From NCBI RefSeq assembly GCF_032854445.1, contig NC_088301.1:52751187-52815186 (forward strand): DNA of 64,000 bases, written 5' to 3'. The translations under genes and the position numbers were made by a program. Shown here one piece after another: positions 30,201 through 42,200 of the stretch. Below the pieces are notes generated by a model, which did no database searches, was not told the DNA's origin, and worked only from the letters and a program-made list of their open reading frames with translations. The stretch comes from Liolophura sinensis. Its lineage: Eukaryota; Mollusca; Polyplacophora; Chitonida; Chitonidae. Position 1 is the first letter of the stretch. Every line of letters begins with the position of its first letter.

Positions 30201-33200
30201 CCACACATTCCAAGCACGTTCTATGTTCTGAATGTGGGAGCAACAGTTATCCTACAGCCTTACATATCCAGAAAAGGATGGAAAAATCTTCAACCAGTCA
30301 TACGAACAGCGGGGAGGAGACAATCCACAAGGACATCTCTGTTCCTGTCTCTTCAATGTTCACAAAATGTTTAGTGTGCAAGGACATCCCCTACTCTCTT
30401 TCATCTAGTACTGGCTGTGTTCAAATGTCAGGCGGGAGAGCTAGTGTCTTCGTTACTGAAGCCCTGCAAGAGGACGTCAGAATGGATCTCCTACTCTCAT
30501 GGAATGGAATTGGATTCCAGATATCAGAATATCAGATATATTCCAAATAGCTACTCCTGAAGTAGCATGCAATCATCCTCATCTCTATGACGTTACAAGA
30601 CAGATTCCTCTCTTAGACAACAAAGCATATATTCTATTGTTGATGGAACATGATAATGTAGACAAAAAGCACATGTTGGTTCAGTATACAGGCCCAAAAA
30701 ATTCACCCAATGGCCAAAAACTACCTCTTGTTTGGGTCATCATAGATGAAACTTGTCTGAGACAGGTGCACAAGCCAGACAGCGTACCTGTCAAGAAAAC
30801 AGTTTCTAGCAGATGGACGAACAACTGTGTTAAAACCGTGTCCAAATCAGTTTGACGTGAATCCACAAAGAACAAAAGATGTCTGTATAGCCAGATTGTC
30901 ATGGACCATGGAATCATGGACGAGGAACTTACAAAAGGCCCACAGGCGAATTTGGCAGCCCCTATTCCGTACAGAGCTTCTCGTCAGCAATTGCCAAACA
31001 GTAGGTCTCTAGCGGTTCAAAGAGCTAAGTCACTTGATCACAGCATGAGAAACCCAATCAAACCACAGCACTTTCTTGACTTCATGCAAAAGGTGTTAGA
31101 TAAGGGCCGCGCAGAAATAGCACCACCTCTTGAAGATGTTCAGGGAGGCTGGTTGCCCATGTTTGTGGTTTATCATACAAAGAAACCCAATCAGGTTAGA
31201 GGCGTTTTTGATTGGTTGCCAAAGTATCAGCATGTTTCATTAAACGAGGTTCCCCTGAGAGGACCTGACCTCACCAACAGTTTGTTAGGCATCCTTCGTT
31301 TCAGGATTGGAGCAAGTGCCGTGACTGCAGACAAATGTTCCACAGTTTCCATGTACGAGAGAATCACAGAAATTTTCTCAGGTTTCTGTGGACTCCTGAC
31401 AATGGACTGGTTGATTACAAGATGTGTGTACATGTCTTTGGCAATGACCCTTCACCAGCTGTTGCAACTTACGGTCTTCGTCTTGTCACCATGACACGTC
31501 TTGGGCAAGACGTAGTAGACTTTTTTAAAAGAGATTTTTATTTCGACAATGGACTAACCTCCCAGCATACAGTAAAAGAAGCTGTCAGCCTCAGTCCTTG
31601 AAGCAGGGAGGGAACTTCACACGACTGCCTCTAACAGCCCTGATGTTATGAATGCATTTCCATCAAATGACCATGCTAAGGCTCTAAAAAATCTAGACCT
31701 TGGTATCAACACAGTTCCGTTACAACATAGCTTAGGCTTATCATTGGATGGACGTCTTCACATTTCAAGTGTCCATACACACGTTGTGGGATCCTATCCA
31801 CTATAAACAGCATTTTCGCTGCCATAGGATTTGTGGCACCAGTGATTATCCAAAGGAAGATCTTGCTGAGAGAACTGATGGATAGTGCTGTCAGATGGGA
31901 CAAACTTCTACTTCCAGAACGGGAAGAGGAATGGCAAAGTTGGAAGGAGTCTTAACCTGTCCTGAAGATGTACAGATTCTATGTCAATACCCCATTTTAT
32001 CTTCAACTAAAAAGAAGATTCATGTTTTCTCCGATGCTTCAGAAAAGGCTATTGCAGCAGAAGCATACCTGAAACTACCACACGATGATGGTACTCACCA
32101 TATCCCATTTATCTTTGCCACTGCCAATGATGCTCCATCTCCTATGACATGATCCTCGTCTGGAGCTCTGCAGAGTACTACTGGCAGTTGAAATCAAGTC
32201 AAGGAAATGGATATTGTACTCTGACAGTACAGTAGTAGTGGGATATCTCAAAAACGAGTCTAGAAGATTCTATGTACATATGGCTGACAGAGTACAACGT
32301 ATCAAGAAATTCACAAGTCCACACCAATGGTCATATGTTCCAACTCATCTTAACCTAGCTGATGACGGGACTCGAGCAGTTCCAGCAGCACAGGGTCTGC
32401 CTCCTGGCTAACAGGACCGAAGTGCTTTGGAACATATGGTTTTCGACATGACTTTGCTCTGAGTGAACGTGACCAAGACAGAGGAGTCAGGCATGTAATG
32501 ACTTACTTGAAATCAAATGTTCCTTGAGACATATTCCTTGAAACTCATAGATCTCAATGATTTTCTAAATGGAGATCACTTTTAAGGGCCACAGCTAGCC
32601 TAATTCACATTGTTCAATCTTTCAAGGGCAATGGTGATAGTAAAGTTTGGCACACATGCTTGCAACCTAAGTGCCTAGCATCTCTCTCTCCAATCATTGA
32701 CATCAAGGGTTTACTAAAAGTAGGAAGGTGACTTAACCAGACCCAACTGAGCACTGAGGAGAAGAATCCTTTGATTATACCCAGACAGCATCATATTGCA
32801 AAACTGTTCATTCTTCATTACCATGACCTTCAACATCAAAGTCGCCATTTTACCGAAGGTTCGGTACAGTCAGCAGGATTCTGGATCACTGGAGGAAAGG
32901 AAATTTCCACTGGTCCACCCATCCACTGTTCTGTAAAATGTCACAAACTGAGGAGAAATACACCACAACAAAAGATGTCAGATCTCCCTTCAGATCAACT
33001 CACTCCAGCACCTGCGTTCACCTACCTGGGGGTCGACACTTCTGGACCCTGGTCTATTGTTATTCTCTGCACCAGAGGAGGCCAAAACCGGGAACTCTGC
33101 TTCATCAGATAACAGGCCAATGTGATGAGTTTATGCAACAGTGCAATCTAAAGGATGTGTACAAAAGCCAATGGAAACGTGTGCAACTCTTAGCACATGC

Positions 33201-36200
33201 ATTCTGAAATCGTTCGAGACAAGAGTATCTCCATACACTTCAACCGCATTGTAAATGTAAATCTGATGAAACAAACATCAAACCTGGAGATGTCATACTT
33301 CTCAAGTAGAAAAATCTTCACAGGAATCAGTGGCCATCTGGGATCATCGTTGATGTCATTTCAGGAGAAGATGGAAAGGTTTGCAACGTTACGGTTCGTC
33401 CTATCATGGAGATGATAGTTCTTGTTTCTACAGTTCTTGTTTCTTGTTTCAACTTTTCAGTATGACACTGAGTTCACAGTCTATCCAGAACATTTCTTGT
33501 TGACATTTTTATGAAGTCAGTTTGGTGATTTATCAGAGATATCAGCAAGGTTTGTGCTGCCACCTGCTGCATGTTTTTTATTCTACTTTGAGATGGTTAC
33601 AGTTCTTCAGTTTTGGAGGTACACTGAGTTATATTTTGACATTTTTCATCTTGTCAAACAATATTTTGATTTTGATACATCACAAATAACAATTTTAAAT
33701 TGCTTTGAAAGTTTGACTTAAGTCTAAGATTGCTTCACGATCCTGTGGCCTGGCTATAAGTGTTCAGGTGATCATAAGTTAAGACAATGGAGACCCTGGC
33801 CTTACTGCATGGGAAAATTATATACAGATCATGTTCAATGAAAAACAATAGGATCTTTCCACATGTTTGTTTGTACATGTGGTACAAGTTTAATGAAAAC
33901 TGCCTAAAGGGTTAAAGAGATATTATGTTTGCAAGTTAAATGGTCACAAAACAGAACTTAAATGACCCCAATATCCTTCAAAAATTTCGCTAAAGTCAAC
34001 ATACTGAATAATGTTCTTGCGAATGCTTCAGTGTACATGTGGTATAAGTTTGGTAAACTGGCTACAAGTGTTCAAGAGAGAGAGTGTTTAACAAAAGCAT
34101 GGATGGACAGACTGACACTCACCACTACATGTACCTACAACTATATCCCAATGCCAATTTAGGTCAAGGGGTAATAATGAATGCCTGTGATGTATACTGT
34201 TTCTACAAATCATACCAAATATACATTAACTTACAGTGTACATTATTCAATAACCATAAAATATAAAAAAGGTGTCCAAAATGATTTAATCCATAAAGGA
34301 CATCACAAAAAGTACATAAGGCTATATGTACTTCAAGTCTATAATACTGTGGATTAAATTTGTCAAAACTGGTTACTGGCATCAGCAATATTTGAGCCAT
34401 ATCAAGGCAATATCATGATCAGTACAATAAATCAAAACACATCTTACTGTACTACTTACAAGTACCTTTGATGTACAGTGCAAAGGATTTTGTTGAATTG
34501 TAGTTGCAAAGTTACATGTACCAATTGCATACTGTACTAATATTAACACCTCAGTCATTGTTGTGTGATTATAGTGTGTACATATAGTACTGTAACATAT
34601 ACATATTAAGTCACCGTACGATTATAATAAACATAACATGTATGCATAGTCCACTTCATAATATATGTATCACGGTAGTTCTGCTCATGTACATATTAGA
34701 GGCTTTGAAGTCCATTCAGACCTGATAGTGAATGTGTAACTAACAGCGGTGCATGAATTCCTGGTCTCATTAACCCAGGGCAACCCATGTTTAGATTAGC
34801 TAATAATCACGGTGACTAGGGATGAAATCATGAAATAGTAATGGTATAAGCTAAGAGATGGTATTAGAGAACAGAAGACCATATCCTGCCTGGGCCTGCA
34901 TAAAAATATCCAACATTATCAGTGAATCCTTACCACCCTGTTCCTAATTATTGTTGTTACAATATGATCCTGTTGGTAAATACCCTAAAGAATTTTACAT
35001 GCATGTGCAATACAGGCATGTACATTCAGACTCACAATTTTTTAAATATTACAAGAATTAAAAAAGAATGTAACCAACCGCTTACAAAACACACTACAAG
35101 TGTCTGTGCCTTGAAAATAAATGTAGTTAGGCTGACATAATGCAGGTTATTGCAACCACCTGGCGGTGAAACCTGTCGAGAGAATAAAGAATGACACAAT
35201 CCGTAAATACGCTCACACACTAACTTGAAATCAAAATTATCTATAAGACATCATCGGTAGTTATATCTGCTATAAATATGTTTTTACTAATTCATGAACA
35301 TATTTTGTTTTCAAGTGCATGGGTGGACTGGAATATGCAGGCAAGATGCCAATACTGTTCATACGATTTTTGGCCTGCAAAACTATAGTTTTGTGCCGCA
35401 TTACATTCAGTTATGTGATACCTTTACAAAAAAAAAAAACAGTATAACTTATCTGTGCCCTGAAAATAAATTTAGTTAGGCTGGCAAGCTGCAGCTTACC
35501 CCCACGTGGCTGTAAAACTTTTTCTTGAGAATTACAAGACAAAAAAATCACACAACACTCTTACAGGCCTCTAGCGTAATCATGCAGGTACATGTAGGTA
35601 TTTGGGGTAAAAATATCCATTGTCCACTGACACTAACTCAGGTATTTTTTAAGTTTACTTACAGGTGCACGCAAGAGCTGGAATATACAGACGAGATGCC
35701 AGTACAGTGTACGAGTTTTGATCAATAGAACCGTGGGTAGAATTATGCTGAGTGATGCCTTACAGAAGACAAACAAACAATAGAAAAACATAGCCAATCT
35801 GTAGCTTGTCAAACTACAATACATATGATAGATAGTTGGCGTATGTACAGGTATATGATCCAATGACTTTACACCAGTAAAATACATATGGTTGTGGATT
35901 TCCCCTGGGCTATGCCCAGTTTCCCCCCACCACAATGCTGGCCACCATCATATAAGTGAAACATTCTTGAGTACGGCATAAAACACCAATCAGATAAATA
36001 AATAAATAAATCTGTAAAATATACCACTGGCTCTAAGTATAAACAAGATCAGGGCAATCACATACAGAATTCATGAAGTGCTGAACTTAAATGCGTTCGA
36101 CACATTCCTTCATCTTACATACTCTACCAATTCGAAAGTTGGAGGCCGTCCACTTGATTAAACTGAAATATACTCTATTTCCAAATTTTAATGGATTACA

Positions 36201-39200
36201 ATCAATATTACATATGGAATATCTAAATACTTTGGCAGATACACATGGAATTATTCAATACTTAACTTGAGAAGCTTTTGCCAATTTGGTTTACAGTGGC
36301 CTACAGGTGCATACTGTAATATTGGTTTTCATGGCAGTTTATTACCATTCTATAATTTGCACACCGACCTATATATTCTTTCAAGATTACCATATATTCT
36401 GAAAAAATGACATGGAAAGATATTAAATGCTTTGCACAGCAGAAAGTGGTAAATCCTGACTGAAGAATTTTGCATGCCTATAGAAGGTTTGCTAAAAGGA
36501 GCCTACACTGTCCTTCCCTTGATTTATGCACCTTGCGGCAAAGATAAATTTACTACAGGTCACCATTGATGCATGATTACAAGTCTAAAGCTTATACAGC
36601 GTTTATGGTGGGATTAGTTTTGCTAATCTTTAAAAGCAGACCAGCACAGAGCTGTCAATCCACTCCACCCTGACACAGTAAATGCTCATCCTAAGGTATT
36701 TTGTCTTCACAAAGGAGTATTTGAAAACTGCAACAGGGGTTCAATCAACCACTATTAACGCATTGTGACAATGTGCTAGTCAGATGTCCTATTCTTAAAC
36801 TGGGAAATCAAGCAGATTTAAACGCAAAGATTACACAACAAATTGAACTAAATACTCTAAACTATACATGACGAAATATTATGAGTCAGAGAACTCTTAG
36901 ACTTTACATTTGTGTGCTCATAGTAGTACATTTGTGGACATCACGGCTCTATATCAGCAACACAGCAACCTTCTGGAAAAGCAGACCTTCTTTCAAATAT
37001 TTACCAATACTCTGTGAACAAAATGCTTTTTTACGGGTGCAGCGGCGTTGGGTGTTACATTGGCAAAGCCAATGGAAATGGAATGCTCAGGTAATGAATG
37101 TCAAAAAGAAAGCAATATTATTATGTTGTGCTTTGGAAGGTAGGATGCGTGTACATGTATATATATTTGAGTGAGTGAGTGCTTGGGGTTTAACGTACTC
37201 AACAATTTTTCAGTCATATGACGACAAAGGAATCCTTAGGGTGCATGTACGTGTAATGTGCATCCTTGTAGCAGGAGGGATTTCCACCGCTCTTTTATCT
37301 AGTGCTGCTTCACTGAGACGACTTACCGAAGGCAAGTAAGCCGCCCCGCCCGAACCATTATACTGATACGGATCAACCAGTCGTTGCACTATCCCCTTTA
37401 TGCTGAATATATATTTGAGTGTGTACATGTTTTCCCACGTGATGCTCGGTGGGTACATATACCTCCTATCACACTGTTATTTTATAGTCCTCCTCTTCCT
37501 CCTTCACGCCAACCCACCAGGTGCAAACCTAATTTAATCCCAACCAAACATGCCAGTCTAACTGCCGGATAATCTGTAATTATCTTCAAATAATAAACAG
37601 ACACGCCAGCCGGTAAACTTTGGGACCCCAGCCAGGAGCAAGTGTGATTTATTCACACAATAACAGCATGGCGCCATATTCAGGATTTTCAAAAAATGAA
37701 GTTGATTTGTTCAGTTGAAAACCAGCAATAAAAGGCAAAGAAAGTTCTGGAGTTGATACATAGACCCTGTAATATAAAAATATAATGAAGCATGCAGTTT
37801 AGTAAATAATTTTATTTCGCCATCAGTAAACTTTCCACAAAAATTGTTATTTCCCATTATGAAGTTGCCAGGATGTGGACAAAATCACGACACTGTGACA
37901 TAAAGCCGTTATCGTTCATTTATAGTTCCTAAAAGTGATCAGCATGAAAATGCAAAACAAAACAAACAAAAAAAAATTAAAAAAACATTTGAGACCTAGT
38001 GTGAGTAAGTTTATTTGCATGTATGCTGTCGTTCACTTCTGTTCATGGCCACAGGATGATCTGTAATTGTCTTCAATTAATAATCCTCCACGGCGGCCAA
38101 ACATCAATCGATATGACTCCAGCCGGGTGCCGGTGTGGATTACTTGTAGAACAAAACAACAAAACAAAGAACAGTAATGCAACTTATTCATATCAATGAC
38201 CTACCAATATAACACTATTTAAATTGACTCCTACAGTCTGTTTGACTTATGCATGCTGAAACTCAGTAATGCGAAAGATTGCTTGTGGTCAAACTCTGTG
38301 CGTCGAGTCTCTGATGAACTTTCTACAAATTAAAATTAATTTCCAATTATAAAGTTGCCACGATGTGGTGAAACGGTGATATTGTGACATAAAGATGTAA
38401 TCATTAATTTTTTACCGTTCTGTATATGTCATTAATGACAAAGTTTACAGTAAAAACAAAATATATATATTTTCTGAAATTGATCAGTATGAAAATGAAA
38501 AACAAACAAAAAAAGACATTCAGAGCTACGTGTAGCATCAGTAGTTTCACATACACGTATTTCCTCATGTATGCCGCCATCCCCTTCTGCACATGACCAC
38601 ATTCTGTAAATGGTTTGTAAAATTAGAAGAGAACAAATGTACGCAGCAATTATTCCAAAATAATCATAAGCTATAACTGTTCTGGAACCATTCATTCACG
38701 TGTGTTTTTCTAACCGAAATAACATGTTTACAACATCCGTAATATCACCACTAACGAAAATGTTCACAGAATTATTTAACAGATTACGGACATGTGGCAA
38801 CCTTTCAATTGCGGATCCACATGTATATTGTTACGGTGATGCGTCACGGCTATGTCTCAGTGATTAGGCCTGTCGGGAATTGGTCAGAGCGTGACTAGGG
38901 CGCGTACAGAGCAATAACAAACCGCAAACAGTGGACAGCTTGAGCGTGAGCAGAGTACTGACCAAGCGCGGCCAGACCACGTGAAATAGTGCGCCTCATT
39001 TGCCGTTGGGTGTAGGAAGGACTGTATCATATCAATTTGATTTAAAAATGCATGTGCTATACTGTATGTCTCCATATTTTATCACGAAAACACTTTACTC
39101 AAACTCAGAATTATTGAATACCAGGAATACTACTAGTATACATGTATGTACATGTATGTACATGTAGGTCAAATAGCCCCTATAAAGTCCCTTATTCCTT

Positions 39201-42200
39201 GTACTGTATGTGCACATGTAAAATATAAATCTTAAATTCCGAGCATAACTAAGTCGCGGAGTACACGAAAATGAACTGTGGAAGTTCTCTGTCCAAATTT
39301 ATGTTGTCCATTACAATATTCCATACAAATTCCTTTTCCTCTAGTTGAATTTCAGCACTCTGTTTTAAGGGTGTGAGGGGCCATTACTCATCAATAGGAC
39401 AAGGTTTAACTTTATCATTCTAAAAGATGGTATTTAATTATCTGGAATACTATTGTTGGGAGAATCACAGGTGACCAAATGTGCAACACTTATTGAATCA
39501 TTGACTAATAAGTGGGAGTAAATGATCATGTATATGTACATGTAGGTAGAGCGAACTCATACCCAAGATACAGTATCTCTGCAACAATCAAGGCTGACTT
39601 CCAGAGAAAAGTTTTAAACAGCCAAAACACATATTACCATTACTCCAGATCATGCAAGGTCATACATGTAGATGTTCTAGTTAGTCAGTGCATTATGAAG
39701 TACATGTAATCTTGCATTTTAGAAAAATGCATGCTCACATGTCTTTGCAGATAAAAGATAGGCTTGTTCCTGCATCAGACATCCACAAATAAACCTTTCA
39801 TGTACAAATATATTTTATTTATGGCAAATAACATGAAGACATTTTAAAGAATCAATCTTGGTTTATGTACATATATGAAAGACAAATCAATGTTTAATAC
39901 ACCACTTAGTACAGGAACAAGAAAAATACACTTTCCCCATATAATACACATAAATTGGCAATAAGTTCAACATCTTGCAACAAATGCTTCTAAAGTTGTC
40001 GTTCAGCATATGGGTCAAGCACGATATCATTTAATTTTGTCAATCATATAATCATCCAAACTGCAAATATGCAAAGAAAGTTGAATTTCTCCTCTCAGAA
40101 GAGTTTTCCTGTTTAAAATGACTGACGACTCTAATGTCTGCTAATGACCTCACTAGGGGTTTTCATGCCATCTTGCACATGGGACCCATGTTAAAAAAAC
40201 ATTATATAAACACTTTGAATGACCAACAGAATGACTGACTTTTAAAGCTGCTTAGTTGTAGTCAAAAATATTTACATGTGCATGATCAAGTATACTCTAC
40301 ATATTGTATATAGAGGTAACGAATCACCTCCATTATGCACTGTATACAATATGCAAAATATTAAATTCACTTACTGATTATCAGCAAATTATTATATTAA
40401 TGTAGGATAACAGAACAGTAAAATGCACGATGTGCACCTTTATAATGCATTTGTTGTAAACTGTAAAGCAGATGCACTAACTGTCCTCTGCACTCACTTA
40501 GGAGTAATGTATGTACAATACACACAACAGTTCATACATAAGAAAGAAAAAAAAAGAAACTGCTGGAGTTTCGCTCTAATATGAATGTACCTATCTATTT
40601 AGTGGACATAAGGAATCTGGCAATGTGGTTAACAAGGCAACCATGGAAATGGACAAAGGTAAGGCTGTATTGTCAACTCAAGAAAAACAACTGTATGAAT
40701 CCACCAAAAATTAAAACTGCACATGCAAATATTTGGAGTTGTACCTCAGATATGAAGTCATACATGTACCTACATCTACACTGTTCCATTTAGTTGACTT
40801 TGAGGTATTAGCAATGTGGTCACCATGGCAACCGCAGAATGGACAAATGTAAGGCTTTGTTGGCTCCTCTTGTGTCCATGAATCCAGCAAAAACTAAAAC
40901 CGCACCTGCAAACACTTGGAGTTGCAGTGGATGTAGCTTGGACACAAACTGAGTTATACCTGCATGTGTAATACATGTATGTACATTCACATTTACCTAA
41001 AGTAGTAGACAGGGAGGATGGCAAATCTGATTTCCATGAAAACTGCAAGAATGGATAAATGTAAAGCATCATCATCTCTGCATCTACATGTGTGTATCCA
41101 CAAAAATTAAATCTGCACAAGACAAAAGAACTGGATTTGTTATCTAGACACAAATACAATGGACAGGGGATGCAAGTACACATGTATCATCTGTCCCCGG
41201 AGGATGATAATAAACATGCTTGTTATTGTTAAGGTGTGGCACATATATGTGTATCACGGATTTGATCATACATTTACAGGTACATTTTACATATACTACA
41301 GGGGTGGAAATAAAGGCATTTTATGGCCAAACTGCTTCTAAATTTGTCGTTCAGCTATTCTGGTTCCCAAGAAACCAAAATTCAGGAATCAAATACTAGT
41401 CCAATATTGTTGCAAATATATGTACATGTATGTCCAGACGTCCCAGACAATGATCACTAATGTTCACTCTTCCTGTTACATGACATTATTGCTTTTACTA
41501 AGAGTGTAATGAAAAGTACATGTGAAGTCATCATAAAAAGGGTGTGTTAGCCACTGAGTGTGTAAATGTATCCATTGTATGTAAATGTACTAATACAAAG
41601 AAAAAGAAAAAGAAACAACAAGAAATAAAAGAATTCTAATTTTATCTATTACAAACTTTATTTAAAGAACATTAAATTTAGATGCAATACTATTTAAGAA
41701 GGCACTGCCAAGACACAGAATAAGACTATGCTTAATTACATGTACCTTTACCATAAAATGGAATGACAAAACCCTTACATAATGGTCAAGTCTCAGTCCA
41801 TTCATGTAAATGTAAGTTAATATATGTTCTACATCTGACCACAAACATCACTGTACAGGCTTTAAGAAGATGGCAGTTGTTCTCTTCAGGAATTTCATCA
41901 CCAAAATAAACCAAGCCAACTATAACAAAAACAATATGTGTACACATGTATGCATTCTGCTAGTTTTAACTTTCATCAGATAATTCTCCTCTGGAATTCT
42001 AAAAACCCTGTCAGTGGCACATTAACTTTAGATTTATGCCAAATTTTGCCTTAGTAATAGGTTAACATGATGATACCTATCCCGAGTATGCATCATCTAA
42101 AAATCTTTGAACTGTGAAACAATGTTGAAAACCTCTTACAAACACACATACACAACTAACTGCATCACCAATTTGTCACTACAAATGCATCTGCACATCC

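Larger units (their letters stand above)
28208..33770 (+). mobile_element. Decayed BEL/Pao LTR retrotransposon in SARM1 intron 1
   Basis: An ordered set of broken frames resembles BEL/Pao Gag, zinc knuckle/protease, reverse transcriptase, RNase H and integrase. It is flanked by related sequence blocks that I take as LTR remnants (from about 28208 and 33553). Many frameshifts and stops, an altered catalytic motif and a loss within the integrase show it is dead. It lies opposite to SARM1. The outer ends are estimates because the two LTR remnants match clearly for only about 100 bases. Confidence 0.85.

Noticed and set aside
37210-37458. Minus-strand frame of 82 codons as a host gene
   Set aside because: Most of it lies inside the element flanked by the 15-bp duplication, so it belongs to a repeat.
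40776-41183. Minus-strand frame of 135 codons
   Set aside because: Produced by the 200-bp tandem repeat; no domain and no conservation between the copies at protein level.
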